DNA of 44,070 bases from CAYFXE01 sp964347035 (GCA_964347035.1 CAYFXE010000025.1:1-44070); one strand, 5' to 3'. Shown: positions 31,713-41,735, counted from the first letter of the stretch. Numbers and translations: made by a program. The notes: generated from the letters alone by a model not told the origin.

Positions 31713-32381
31713 TCAAAATGTTTGTTTATTCCTAAGATATTCCCGGAGTCTCATTCTCGCCTTGAAGAGCTGGGATTTGGATGTCCCGATCGAGCATCCC
31801 ATCATCCGGCTTATTTCGTGATGTTTAAAGCCCTGGACATCATGGAGAAGAAAAACGCTTCTGAGCTTCTTGGGAAGGTTTTTGATGGCTTCATCTAGTG
31901 GTTTTTTCATCTCTCTCTCTTGAACATCCTGATCTTCTGACTTGATCGTCCTCTCTACCATATTCAAGGGAATTGTCTTCTTGAATTGATCCTTCTTGCT
32001 GCGTAAATAGCTGTAGCAAGTATTGATAACAACGCGATAGGCCCACCCAGTAAAGGTGTCGGCGCCCTTGACATACTGAATATTCGCAAAAATTTTAAGA
32101 AAACTATCCTGCAGAAGATCCTCGGATGCCTCGAGATTGTACGTATGACGGTAGATCAGGTTGAAGAAAGGTTTTTTGTACCTTTCATACATAGTCTCTA
32201 AGGCTTCAGCATCACCCTCTTGACAGCGTTTGATTAAATCACTGAGGAGGGAATCGCCCCTATTTTTCTTTTCTTCTGAGTGCATGGTGAGCATATCTCC
32301 GGCTGAGCGAATTTTAACACAAGTTCCAACTCGATAGCTATTGCCCAGGTTGAGCGCCGGAAATATAGCTGCACCAATCAT
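31713..32381 (-). CDS. ECF-type RNA polymerase sigma factor
   Basis: A 222-residue sigma-70 factor of the extracytoplasmic-function type. Region 2 covers residues 50-110 (YNLEASEDLLQDSFLKIFANI, GWAYRVVINTCYSYLR) and region 4 covers about 165-222 with the helix-turn-helix FKHHEISRMMGCSIGTSKSQLFKARMRL. AAGGAG lies 10 bases before ATG 32381; starts at 32294 or 32285 would shorten an atypical 30-residue N-terminal extension. It directs transcription of a regulon, probably including its own operon. A plain TATAAT at 32425-32420 lies upstream, so the operon may also be read by the housekeeping sigma. Confidence 0.93.
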   Translation of the reverse strand: MIGAAIFPALNLGNSYRVGTCVKIRSAGDMLTMHSEEKKNRGDSLLSDLIKRCQEGDAEALETMYERYKKPFFNLIYRHTYNLEASEDLLQDSFLKIFANIQYVKGADTFTGWAYRVVINTCYSYLRSKKDQFKKTIPLNMVERTIKSEDQDVQEREMKKPLDEAIKNLPKKLRSVFLLHDVQGFKHHEISRMMGCSIGTSKSQLFKARMRLREYLRNKQTF

Positions 32382-32419
32382 CCTGTCTTTTCTCCTTATA
32401 TTTTTAGATGAAATTGGGG

Positions 32420-32425
32420 ATTATA
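32420..32425 (-). promoter_or_regulatory. Consensus -10 (TATAAT) upstream of the ECF operon
   Basis: On the minus strand TATAAT lies 39 bases before the sigma start codon. The -35 position is only a T-run, so the box is weakly supported. The transcript would carry AAGGAG in a leader of about 30 bases. The remaining 194-base gap shows no other clear element. Confidence 0.35.
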
Positions 32426-32575
32426 AGGTTGCTTTTTTTTAGAAAAAAAATTAAGAAAAGAACCCGGTCTTTAGGCAAAAAGCTGTCTTCTGAAGTGGCA
32501 GCGAGCAAAAAGTCGTATGATTCCAGAAAAACGGATAGGTATATGTTCAGCTTCTCGGTACTTTTTCCAGAAAAA

Positions 32576-35248
32576 CTACATATTCCAGCGGTAGGAAACC
32601 TTGATTAGAAAAATATTATCCCCAGGAGCGGTCAACAGATTCCCGAGATCTCGGCGCAGATTGAGCTCTCCGGGATGAGAATAATCCTGTCGACTCTGGG
32701 TCCAAACAAAATACAGGATAGAACCCGGAAAATATTCCCAGCGCAGGACGATCGTGCCCCTAAGAGATTTAAAATTGAAATCAGGATCACCGAAAACAAA
32801 GGTCGAGGCTGGACCTGGTCCATCCGGATCGACGGTATATTCCTCATCGCTGTATTGTATCGTGGACAGGCCCTGGCCGAATATATTGAAATCATAGCTC
32901 TTTGGCCGGGCGAGTTCTTTGAACCGGCTGTAGGAGCCGACACCGATAAAAGGCTGAAGATAGAGCTGCAGAGTCAATTTCGGTGTAAACGTCCAGTTAA
33001 GCCGAATATCGCTGGACAGTATTCTTTGATGAAGCTCTCCGAATATGTATCTCGTTCCGAAGGTTTCGGTCATTAAAGAATCATCCTCTCGAGTCACCCA
33101 TTGAGCTTTTGTTCTCTGGACATAAAAATCCGGGCCGATTGAAAAACTGATGTTGCTTTTCGGCTTCCAGCGGACAGAAAGCCCTCCGTTCCAGGAGTAG
33201 CCGTCGGCAGGCCTTCTATAGACGCTCGTATAGCCAGTAACGACTATTGGTTTCCGGCTATCACTGCTGAGATAAAAATCAATTTGGTAGCCACTAGGAA
33301 TTTGGACTCGCGGTCCGCCTCTTGTCATCCTGTTGCTTATGGTCTTCGGATTATAAGCAAACATAGTATTGAAACTCCAATAATTCAATAACTGCCCCTC
33401 TATAATGAACAAGCTACCATCCCAGATCTTATTACCGCCAAAATCGTAATTGCGGAAAGGGCCGCCGTAAATATAGCAATTGCGGAAAATCTTTCCGGGA
33501 TGGGGCCAGCTGTACCCGATAAGAAGATGAGCATTTATGATGTCCGAGCTTCCGTGTTGAAACCCGAAGTCATTTGGATCAAAACCAGGAGAAAGGGCCC
33601 CGACTGCTGAATTAAACAATAATCGACCTTTCTGTTTATTGACGCTCAGCCGTCCTCCCCAACCAACAAGAGACGTCGCCAAGTCGTCCACCTCCACATG
33701 GGTGGCATCCGGCCGCTGATAATAATGAAGAGGGGATTTCTGGAGATCAAGTATAACCGATCGGCTTCCCACAATCCGAGTTCCCCCCAACCATCCGTTA
33801 ATGACCCAGGTCTTATTCTTCCCTATAAACGTCCAACCGTCGAAAGCCAAGCTGAAGGCATTATTGTTCAAGAAATCCTTAAAACCGTCATTGCTTAAAT
33901 CTCTGATGACAGAAGTCATCATGAAGCCCACACCTTGTTTTCCCTCGTTGAATTCCCGTTGAGCCCGAAGTACTCCATAGTAGGAAAACGGTTCCACTTC
34001 TTCGTGAACGCGTTCTCCTGAGGAGTCGATTTCAGCATACTCTCTGGCCGTTAACGCATTGATGACACCGATGTTCCAATCCTTACCCACTTTGCCTGTC
34101 AGTTTAAAAGCTCCCAAAATGGTTGTCCTGTCCGGTGAATTCACAAATCCATCCATCGAGACGTCGCCTTGAGGCGATCGGCCGATCCGCCGGCTGTAAA
34201 AAAAGCGGGGTGCACTCCAGCTGATGTTAACTTGACTGGTTGCTCCGCCTTGTCCAAACTGAGAAAAAATTGTCGAACCTTCGATAAAAAACGGCCTCTT
34301 CTCCTGAAAATAGGACTCAAAAGCGCTGAGATTAACCACAGCCGGATCCACTTCGACCTGCCCAAAATCTGGATTTACAGTCAAATCCAGGGTCAGATTA
34401 GTTTTTAACCCGACTTTAAGGTCGAATCCGACATCTCCTAAATATTGCTGTCCTGTCTCGAAAGGATTACCTTCTTCTTCGGGGCTGTATTGAGCTTGAG
34501 CGACCGAATAAGGAAGAAATTCGATATGACGGCCGGGATGGATATCTCTAATCCCGACAAGTTTGGCAAACCGGGAGACATAGCCACTGTCTTCTTTGGG
34601 CACCCAGACGAAACCAACTCTCTCGTTTTTACGTTTAATGATTCGACGAAAATTGACTCCCCACACGTATTCGTCTTTCGTTGAAAACCGGAGTTGATTG
34701 TAGGGAATTTTTATCTCAACGGTCCATCCTTGATCATCGATTTGGGTGTGCCATTCCCAGACTCCATCCCAGGTCGTGTCATTCCATTCATCGTTGAATA
34801 GAGACCAGTCCACGATTGACCCGGCTGGGTTTACTGCAAATTGGAATCCGGTTCGTCGGTCATAATAAGGGTCGACCGCGAAAATGAACCAATCGGAGTC
34901 TACAAAATCATCCCGGCGCCCCAAGCGACTCGTAATCGCTTTAGGGTCTGAATCATACAGACGGGCAGCGACATACAGGGCCTCCTCATCATAGGCTACC
35001 CATACTTCAGTCTTCTCGGTGGGTTCTTCTCCGTCATGGGGATCAGACTGGGTAAAGTCGCAGTATCCTTCTTTTTGCCAGATGTCCTCATTTAAAGCTC
35101 CATCGACGTTGATGTTACCGTTGGCCCGTACAGCCTCCACGACTTTTTGTTCAGTGATTTTTTCTGTTTTAACCTCTGGCTTTGTCTCCTGAGCCGATAA
35201 TAAAAGCGGAAAAATCAATGTTAATAAGATGGCTATTTTCCTTAACAT
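32576..35248 (-). CDS. DUF5916-family exported protein with CBM9-like domain
   Basis: An 890-residue envelope protein. MLRKIAILLTLIFPLLLSAQ is a signal peptide. Residues 38-225 form a carbohydrate-binding-module-9-like beta-sandwich (INVDGALNEDIWQ, YDEEALYVAARLYD, TGFQFAVNPAGS), the fixed N-terminal part of DUF5916 proteins. The rest is the DUF5916 region, which reads as an outer-membrane beta-barrel; FQEKRPFFIEGSTIFS near residue 315 is a landmark block. The family is common in Bacteroidetes and Acidobacteria and has no proven function. AAGGA lies 8 bases before ATG 35248. A second member lies directly upstream, separated by a perfect inverted repeat. Confidence 0.88.
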   Translation of the reverse strand: MLRKIAILLTLIFPLLLSAQETKPEVKTEKITEQKVVEAVRANGNINVDGALNEDIWQKEGYCDFTQSDPHDGEEPTEKTEVWVAYDEEALYVAARLYDSDPKAITSRLGRRDDFVDSDWFIFAVDPYYDRRTGFQFAVNPAGSIVDWSLFNDEWNDTTWDGVWEWHTQIDDQGWTVEIKIPYNQLRFSTKDEYVWGVNFRRIIKRKNERVGFVWVPKEDSGYVSRFAKLVGIRDIHPGRHIEFLPYSVAQAQYSPEEEGNPFETGQQYLGDVGFDLKVGLKTNLTLDLTVNPDFGQVEVDPAVVNLSAFESYFQEKRPFFIEGSTIFSQFGQGGATSQVNISWSAPRFFYSRRIGRSPQGDVSMDGFVNSPDRTTILGAFKLTGKVGKDWNIGVINALTAREYAEIDSSGERVHEEVEPFSYYGVLRAQREFNEGKQGVGFMMTSVIRDLSNDGFKDFLNNNAFSLAFDGWTFIGKNKTWVINGWLGGTRIVGSRSVILDLQKSPLHYYQRPDATHVEVDDLATSLVGWGGRLSVNKQKGRLLFNSAVGALSPGFDPNDFGFQHGSSDIINAHLLIGYSWPHPGKIFRNCYIYGGPFRNYDFGGNKIWDGSLFIIEGQLLNYWSFNTMFAYNPKTISNRMTRGGPRVQIPSGYQIDFYLSSDSRKPIVVTGYTSVYRRPADGYSWNGGLSVRWKPKSNISFSIGPDFYVQRTKAQWVTREDDSLMTETFGTRYIFGELHQRILSSDIRLNWTFTPKLTLQLYLQPFIGVGSYSRFKELARPKSYDFNIFGQGLSTIQYSDEEYTVDPDGPGPASTFVFGDPDFNFKSLRGTIVLRWEYFPGSILYFVWTQSRQDYSHPGELNLRRDLGNLLTAPGDNIFLIKVSYRWNM

Positions 35249-35267
35249 ATCTCTAATCCTTATCTAT

Positions 35268-35366
35268 ATTGGGGTCAGACCTTCCTAACTTTCATAATAA
35301 ACTAATTGTAAATGCTACCCCTGCATATAAGGGAAATTATGAAAGTTAGGAAGGTCTGACCCCAAT
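35268..35366. repeat. 99-bp element with perfect 31-bp inverted repeats
   Basis: Positions 35268-35298 are the exact reverse complement of 35336-35366, with a 37-base loop. The arms begin ATTGGGGTCAGACC, a word I associate with dispersed palindromes seen in many environmental genomes, sometimes with REP-associated tyrosine transposases. It starts 7 bases after the stop codon of the upstream DUF5916 gene and ends 20 bases before the start of the next. As RNA it would form a very stable hairpin, though no long U-tract follows. Confidence 0.9.
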
Positions 35367-35372
35367 TCATTT

Positions 35373-37753
35373 TTATCTTGTCCAGGCATAACCGAGTTTG
35401 ACAAAGAAGGTTCTATCCGATTGAGTGATGTCGATTCCGGTCATACCCAGGTAATTATCCGAGTATCCAATGAAAAGCACTGTTTGAGGATTGAGCTTGT
35501 AAGAAAACAAGAATTGGGTAAAGATGGTTTGGGTTTTATCAGGAACGGGAAACAAATACAACTCAGGATTCCGTGACACATCTAAATACTGGACAATCGC
35601 CCGGACAAAAGCCCGGACATTGAAATTATAAATCAATCGGATTTGACTTAAGTTGGCCATAAAAATCTTATTCCCTTCAAATTCTAATCTTTCGAAAGCA
35701 TGACGCAGATTTATATTGACATGACGTCCGAGACTCAATTCCGCAAAAGGTGAAAGCCTTAAAGCTACGGCCTCACGGACATTGCTATAATCAACGCTTC
35801 CGCCATATTCTCCATACACATTGAAATGCATTCCGCCAGCTGGTTTAATCTCGGCAAAAACACCTATCCTGTTTAAATCATAAGTCGTTCCCATAAAAAA
35901 TTCTTTGTTATGGACAAAAAGGCCTTGGACAGTTGACTGTAACGGACCTACGAAATAGCTATACAGGGTGATCTCCTGGTCCGTCAACTTACCGCCATGG
36001 TCATAAGCAGTCATACCGTTCAGTCCAAAGCCAATCTGGGTATACCAGCCGCCCGTTTTTCCCCAGAATNNNNNNNNNNGTGGTGGCGCCGGCCTGGTGC
36101 AGCCGCTCGACGAGCACCGCGAGCTGATCCGGCTCGGTCTCGCCGCGATTGGCGAGCCCGTCGGAGATCAACACGAGGAATGTAGCCATAATCACCCCGA
36201 AACTCAGGCGATAAATCTTCGTAGGTCGTCCCGTAGAGCCAGTTTCGGCTCTGGTGAAAAAATTCTGCCCTGAAAGCGTCCCCTCCAAAAGAGTCCAGAC
36301 TCTGTCCAAAAACACGGGAAATATCCTTCGCATATTTTGTTTCTGAATGAAGATATTGAAAGCGTATTGTTTTTGTCCTGGAGAGCTGGAAGAACCCATC
36401 AAGCCCAGCCACATGATTGTAGTAATCCTCTGCCGTCCGGCCTGTATAAAGGACTCCCAAGGTGGAGGTTTGGCCGATATCCCTCCGGTACCGGAACACA
36501 CCGCTCATCACATCCTGATCGATGGAGGTCGATGTCGAACCCTGGTTCGAGGGGAAGAGGAGATTGTTGATCTTGTCATAAGCTGTGAAAAGGCCGATCG
36601 CATTCCTGCCGACTTTCCCTGTGAGTTTTAATCCTCCGTCAGGATCTGCGACCGTGCGGGTGAAGACAGCCTCAAAAGGGGTCAGGAAAAAATCTGCGCC
36701 CTCGAGGAAGAAAGGCCGTTTCTCCGGAAATCGGATGGCGAACCGTGTATTCACCTCCAGCTGGGCGACGTCTGCTTCGACCTGGGAAAAATCAGGATTA
36801 GCCGTGGCGTTGAGGATCAGGTTGGGAGTTATTCCCCAGCGGGTTGTCAATCCCGGTTCAGGATCAATCTCACCTGTCTTAATCGGACCCTCGGGGAAAT
36901 TATCCCGCCTATCCGTCCGGATAGAGGTGAGTGTCGGGTCGAGCTCTATGTTCAATCCTGGAGATATGCCTTGAATGCCGATGATTTTATTCTCCTGGCA
37001 GAGAATGCACTGGATATTGAAGTCTATCCTATGCGATGAAATTCGATGCCGGACATTCCTGGGATAAGAACGCGCAGCACCAAATCCCCAAGTCTGGACT
37101 TCGGATGTTTGGGGAAATCGGAGCTGATTAAACGGTATGGCAATCTCTACGGCATAACCCCATGTAGTGATCTTTCCGTCAGACTTCCAGATGGCATCCC
37201 ATGAAAAATCCTCGTATCCTTCAGATTCGCTAAAGTTAGCATCTGCCTGGACACCGAGGGGATTGACTCTGAACTGGAATCCCCTCCTTTCATCGTTGAA
37301 CGTGTCGATGAGAATGTAGACATGGTCATCTTGGATCAGAGTATCGGTCGCATCCCGGTCCATCAGATGGGCCCGAATCTTGGCTGGTTCTGGATCGTAA
37401 CACCGGAAGGCCACATAAAAGTTGTCTTTGTCATACGTAACCAAGCAATCTGTCTTTACAGGAGGGGGCACGTTGTTTCCAGGAAGCCACTCGAAGGGAA
37501 GATCGACAACAGCCGCATCCTCCCATGCCTTCTCATCCAGTACGCCATCCACTTTTATTTTTGAGGTGGCGGATGCTATCGTGTATTGCTTGGCTGGCGG
37601 TGGTTCTTTTAGTTTCTCTTGTTCTTGACTGGCTGGATTATCTCCTATTCCTACCCCGAAGGCAACGATTGGAATTTCATTTGCAGCAACTAAAAACAAA
37701 CTCAAAACAAAAATGGTTGAAGCCGAGGATCTAAAGAATCTGTATAATCTCAA
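35373..37753 (-). CDS. DUF5916-family exported protein, interrupted by an assembly gap
   Basis: A second DUF5916 protein with CBM9-like N-terminus (KVDGVLDEKAWED, NFYVAFRCYDPEPA, GFQFRVNPLGVQ) and RFPEKRPFFLEGADFF. A signal-like N-terminus is present. The frame runs from the start to about 36175 (ending in GDYGYIPRVD). After the N-run at 36070-36079 the family sequence resumes in another frame (FWGKTGGWYTQIGFGLNGMT) and continues to the stop at 35373. The short foreign stretch between them breaks the frame, so the gene is probably intact in the genome. TTG 37753 has GGAGAG 6 bases upstream; an ATG at 37780 lacks a ribosome site. Total size would be near 800 residues. It shares the family role of its neighbour, which is unknown. 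Confidence 0.8.
36070..36175. other. 10-N gap plus about 95 bases of foreign high-GC sequence
   Basis: Ten N mark a scaffold join. Bases 36080 to about 36170 are far richer in G+C than the surroundings. On the minus strand they encode an unrelated peptide resembling a von Willebrand A domain (VLISDGLANRG, then LAVLVERLHQAGAT). The overlap with the real gene is only about 15 bases (near 36165-36180), which is how a short read could have been misjoined. This is not a biological insertion. Confidence 0.85.
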
Positions 37754-37861
37754 TGAATTCTCTCCGTTAACGAATTTCATCTAGTAGCTACTTAATAAGT
37801 AAGTACGTGCAAAACAGAACTTTGGTTTCTAACATTGAAAGATTATTAAGTCAGAGCTTGT

Positions 37862-37890
37862 TTATCTTCTAGACAGGATTCTGATATGAT
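37862..37890 (+). promoter_or_regulatory. Extended -10 promoter for the penicillin-acylase-like gene
   Basis: TGA followed by TATGAT (37885-37890) is an extended -10; TTATCT at 37862 is a poor -35. It would start transcription near 37897, ahead of AAAGGA and the ATG at 37950. Confidence 0.4.
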
Positions 37891-37949
37891 GGTCTAAACA
37901 ATCCAAAAAATTTGTGTATTTTGGATACCCAAAATGAAAGGAATTCCTA

Positions 37950-40376
37950 ATGAACATTGTTAGATTCAAGCCTTTCTTCATCCTGTCTCTGCTCGGCCTT
38001 CTAATAACAGTTTCATGTCCTGGAACAAAAGTGAAAGAAAAAGTCTTTATTCTAGAAGGTGTCGCTGAGCCTGTCGAGATCATCAAGGATCAATGGGGCA
38101 TTTCTCATATCTTTGCCCAGAATCAGAAGGATCTCTTCTTTGCTCAAGGATTCAACGTGGCCAGAGACCGGTTGTTTCAACTTGAAATCTGGCGGCGACA
38201 GGCAACAGGAACTCTGGCTGAAATCATCGGGCCTAAAGCTCTTGAAATAGATATCGGGGCTCGTCTCCTCAAAGCTCGGGTGGACATGAAACAGGAAATG
38301 GCCCATTATCATCCTCATGGAGAAGAAATTATCACTTCCTTTGTCAGGGGTATAAACGCCTATATCGACCAAGTCAATAAAAATCCAGCCCTTCTTCCAA
38401 TCGAGTTTAAACTCCTTGGCATAAAACCTGATCACTGGACACCCGAAGTTGTTATCTCCCGTCACAATGGACTCTTCCGAAATGTCCGTTATGAAGTGAG
38501 CCTGGTCCAATCTGTCAAAATCCTTGGAGCCGATAAAACAAAAAGCCTTCTGAATCTTCATCCGGGTGATCCGGAACTTAAGGTGGAAAAAGGAATCGAT
38601 CTCTCTTTGATAACCAACGAGATTTTAAGACTTTACGACGCATCCCGGTCTTATGTGAGATTCAGCCCTGAGGACATCGTGGATCCTTCTCTCCATGATG
38701 AAACCATCCCCTCTCTACAATCTGAATTCTACCTCTTTCCGCTTGAGGAAAGATCTATTGAAATCTATTCCGGGAGCAATAACTGGGTTGTCAGAGGAAA
38801 CTTAACTTCAACTGGACAACCGATGATGGCCAACGACCCTCACCGCCGTCAGCAGATTCCCTCCCTCAGATACTGGGTCCATCTTGTGGGTCCGGGGTGG
38901 AATGTCATCGGCGGGGGAGAACCGGCCTTACCCGGTGTCTCCATCGGACACAATGAATACGGAGCTTGGGGTTTAACGATATTCCCGATAGACCAAGAAG
39001 ACCTGTATGTCTACGATCTTAACCCCGAAAACACAAACCAATACATGTACCGTGGTGAATGGGAGGAGATGGAAGTGATTCAAGAAGCCATACCTGTCAA
39101 AGGACAGGTTCCAGCCAGTGTTGATTTAAAGTTCAGCCGCCACGGTCCGGTCCTCTATATCGATGAGGCAAACCTCAAGGTCTTTGCTCTCAAGGCTGCC
39201 TGGCTGGAAATCGGTTGTGCACCTTATTTAGCCAGTTTGAGGATGGATCAGGCCCGAAACTGGGATGAGTTCAGAGAAGCGTGCAGTTTCTCTAGAACGC
39301 CGTCTGAGAATATGGTCTGGGCTGATGTCGACAATACCATCGGCTGGCAGGCTGTCGGAATCACACCATTGCGCAAAGATTGGAACGGGCTTCTGCCTGT
39401 GCCAGGGGATGGACAGTTCGAATGGGAGGGATACCTTCCGATAAAAGAGCTTCCTCACACCTTTAATCCTCCAGAAAACTTTTTTGCCACAGCCAACCAG
39501 GATAATGTTCCGAAAGATTATCCTTATTCAGTTGGATTTATATGGACTGATCCGTTTCGCTTTTCCCGCATTACTGAGGTGCTCGGTTCAGGGAACAGAC
39601 TCACCATGAAGGACATGATGAACCTGCAGCAAGACTACCTCTCTCTCCCTGCTCGTTCACTCGTTCCTCTATTGAAAGGCCTTAGCTCTGACAAGCCCAG
39701 AATCCAAGAAGCGCTGAGGAGGCTTCTCTCGTGGGACTATGTGATGGATCCTGATTCTATCGAAGCGGCTATATACATGAGCTGGATGAGGCAGCTTTCG
39801 AGAAGCGTTTGGAATCTCTATCTTCCTGAGGCAGCCCGATCGGTCTTTCCCACCCGGTCTCTGTTGAGGATGATCAACTTCCTCGAATCACCGGATGACC
39901 ATTTCGGTTCTGAGCCCATAGAGGCCCGGAATACGATCCTCTTAAAATGCCTCGAAGAAGGTGTCTCAGACCTTGAAAAACGCTTCGGCCCGGATATGAG
40001 CACATGGCAGTATGGCCATGAGAAATTTCATCACATCATTATCCGCCATATGCTCAGCGGTGCCGTCAACCCTGAACTCCGCGCCAAACTCGAGGTTGGT
40101 CCTCTTCCCCGGGGCGGGAATGATTATACAGTCAACAAGACATCAAACTCTTATAATCAGACTTCTGGCGCCTCCTTCAGGATTATTGCCGATCTGGCAA
40201 ACTGGGATAATTCAAAGGGGACCAATTGTCCCGGGCAATCCGGGAATCCCGATAGTCCGCATTATGCTGACCTTTTCAAGTCGTGGGCGGAGGGAAAATA
40301 CTTTCCGGTCTACTTCTCTCGGAACAAAATCATGGAAGCCGCCGAAACCATCACCCTCCTCAAACCTAAACAGTGA
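37950..40376 (+). CDS. Penicillin acylase-family N-terminal-nucleophile hydrolase
   Basis: An 808-residue secreted Ntn hydrolase (peptidase family S45). The N-terminal signal ends near a Cys (TVSC, residues 20-23), possibly a lipoprotein. The alpha-chain part (residues 40-260) includes GISHIFAQNQKDLFFAQGFNVARDRLFQ. Autocleavage is expected before S276 in YSGSNNWVV, which would become the beta-chain nucleophile; ANDPHR at 294-299 is the downstream active-site block. Related enzymes hydrolyse acyl-amides such as penicillin or N-acyl homoserine lactones, so a quorum-quenching or detoxifying role is possible but unproven. AAAGGA precedes the ATG at 7 bases. It is divergent from the DUF5916 genes and converges on the gene ending at 40453. 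Confidence 0.92.
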   Translation: MNIVRFKPFFILSLLGLLITVSCPGTKVKEKVFILEGVAEPVEIIKDQWGISHIFAQNQKDLFFAQGFNVARDRLFQLEIWRRQATGTLAEIIGPKALEIDIGARLLKARVDMKQEMAHYHPHGEEIITSFVRGINAYIDQVNKNPALLPIEFKLLGIKPDHWTPEVVISRHNGLFRNVRYEVSLVQSVKILGADKTKSLLNLHPGDPELKVEKGIDLSLITNEILRLYDASRSYVRFSPEDIVDPSLHDETIPSLQSEFYLFPLEERSIEIYSGSNNWVVRGNLTSTGQPMMANDPHRRQQIPSLRYWVHLVGPGWNVIGGGEPALPGVSIGHNEYGAWGLTIFPIDQEDLYVYDLNPENTNQYMYRGEWEEMEVIQEAIPVKGQVPASVDLKFSRHGPVLYIDEANLKVFALKAAWLEIGCAPYLASLRMDQARNWDEFREACSFSRTPSENMVWADVDNTIGWQAVGITPLRKDWNGLLPVPGDGQFEWEGYLPIKELPHTFNPPENFFATANQDNVPKDYPYSVGFIWTDPFRFSRITEVLGSGNRLTMKDMMNLQQDYLSLPARSLVPLLKGLSSDKPRIQEALRRLLSWDYVMDPDSIEAAIYMSWMRQLSRSVWNLYLPEAARSVFPTRSLLRMINFLESPDDHFGSEPIEARNTILLKCLEEGVSDLEKRFGPDMSTWQYGHEKFHHIIIRHMLSGAVNPELRAKLEVGPLPRGGNDYTVNKTSNSYNQTSGASFRIIADLANWDNSKGTNCPGQSGNPDSPHYADLFKSWAEGKYFPVYFSRNKIMEAAETITLLKPKQ

Positions 40377-40378
40377 TT

Positions 40379-40450
40379 CAGTTATTAGTTGTCAGTTCTC
40401 AGCAAGAGAAAAGAATTACATCTGAATAACTCACTGAAAACTAATAACTG
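40379..40450. repeat. 18-bp near-perfect inverted repeat between convergent genes
   Basis: Positions 40379-40396 and 40433-40450 are complementary at 17 of 18 places, with a 36-base loop holding GAGAAAAGAATTACATCTGAA. That loop is similar to the centre of the repeat at 17728-17843. It fills the entire gap between two convergent genes, so it may also end transcription on both strands. Confidence 0.7.
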
Positions 40451-40452
40451 GA

Positions 40453-41586
40453 TTACTGAAAAAGATAGGCCTTATCGAATTGATCACAGATGAGCTTTTG
40501 TCCAATTTTAAGCAAAACGTCCAGAGAAGATTTATAAACATATATTTTTATCGGAAAAGCCTTTTCTCCATCCGGCTCGAGCTCCAATCCCCAGGAATGA
40601 CACTCGAGTTCCCCAAAAGCCAAAGCCCCCTTCTCAAGATGGCTGTAAATCTGAATCGCGTCTCCGTTTGTGCCCTGCTCAGTCTTCGGTCTATCCACAT
40701 ACTTCGCCTCAGGCATCACCGGGAACATCATGAAGACCATAAAAAAATCATCTGCTTTTGCTTTGGCTAGATAACAGATGAGCCCTTTAGCCGCTTCAGG
40801 ACGGATCCCAACCTTGTAGCGCTGGCTGCCGTGAATATAGAAAGAGAGAGAATCGGGATTTGACTTTACGAAATCCTTCGGAATCGGTTCAAAATAATTA
40901 CCCCTCCAGGTTGTTCCTTCCACGTCTTGTACAGGCACAATCATCGTTCCTTTCGGAGTGACCTGGATTAAGCACCAAAGGGCCAGAATTTTATCGAACA
41001 GAACATCAGAGTTGTTCTTGAGTTTATGGATAAAATCAATCCCCAGAAAACTGTATTTTAAAAACTCGAATTCGGGCACTCCCTGCAGAGGATCTTCAAG
41101 ATGTCTCATTTCCCTGGTTACGGTGAGATCATATTTCTCCTTTTGATCATTAGAAGATGTGGCGAATCTATTTTCCAGGATCAAATGTTCATTCTCCACC
41201 GATGTGACAACCTCATAGTTTCCGGGATCCATCATCGAAAATTCTCTATTCCCCGTCCAGTCAGGTTTAAAAATAAATCCTTTTTCTCCACCTTCCGGAG
41301 ATATCCATGTGCGCTGCCCTCCCTGTCCTTTTGGAACGTCAGGATGAGTCCAGAATACATTTTCCCCATCTACAAAGGCAGCCAAAATCCGTCCCCCAAA
41401 CTTGGGCACCACGAGGAACTGATTTCCCTGTTCATTGGAAAAGAGATGATATTCGATATTGTCTTTTTTTAAGGCCTCAATAATTGAATTCATGTCGTTC
41501 TTTTCCATCGACATCTCTTCAGCCCTTGAGAAAAAAAAGACTACGACACTGATCAAGAGAACAGATAAAAAAACACCTCTTTTCAT
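40453..41586 (-). CDS. Exported galactose-mutarotase-like protein of unknown function
   Basis: A 377-residue secreted protein. Start ATG 41586 is chosen because AAAGGAG lies 8 bases ahead and yields a signal peptide (MKRGVFLSVLLISVVVFFFS); the open frame continues upstream to 41661. The mature part is beta-rich: VPKFGGRILAAFVDGENVFW is typical of aldose-epimerase (mutarotase) superfamily domains, as is LECHSWGLELEPDGE at the end. I cannot assign a catalytic His/Glu pair, and related sequences carry DUF names (DUF4380/DUF6786-like). It may bind or isomerise sugars in the periplasm. Confidence 0.6.
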   Translation of the reverse strand: MKRGVFLSVLLISVVVFFFSRAEEMSMEKNDMNSIIEALKKDNIEYHLFSNEQGNQFLVVPKFGGRILAAFVDGENVFWTHPDVPKGQGGQRTWISPEGGEKGFIFKPDWTGNREFSMMDPGNYEVVTSVENEHLILENRFATSSNDQKEKYDLTVTREMRHLEDPLQGVPEFEFLKYSFLGIDFIHKLKNNSDVLFDKILALWCLIQVTPKGTMIVPVQDVEGTTWRGNYFEPIPKDFVKSNPDSLSFYIHGSQRYKVGIRPEAAKGLICYLAKAKADDFFMVFMMFPVMPEAKYVDRPKTEQGTNGDAIQIYSHLEKGALAFGELECHSWGLELEPDGEKAFPIKIYVYKSSLDVLLKIGQKLICDQFDKAYLFQ

Positions 41587-41735
41587 CCATACCTCTCCTT
41601 TTATGAAATGAATTCTTCGAGGACGATGATGACCACTTCCGTTTATTAGTGAGAGATCCACACATCTATGTTTTTTACACAGCGATCTATCAACATTGAA
41701 ATGCCGACACTGCTTAGTTATAGTCTATCTCTTGC

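Noticed and set aside
36001..36501. Frame on the minus strand carrying VWA-like sequence
   Set aside because: It runs through the N-gap and the foreign high-GC piece and is partly the wrong frame of the DUF5916 gene.
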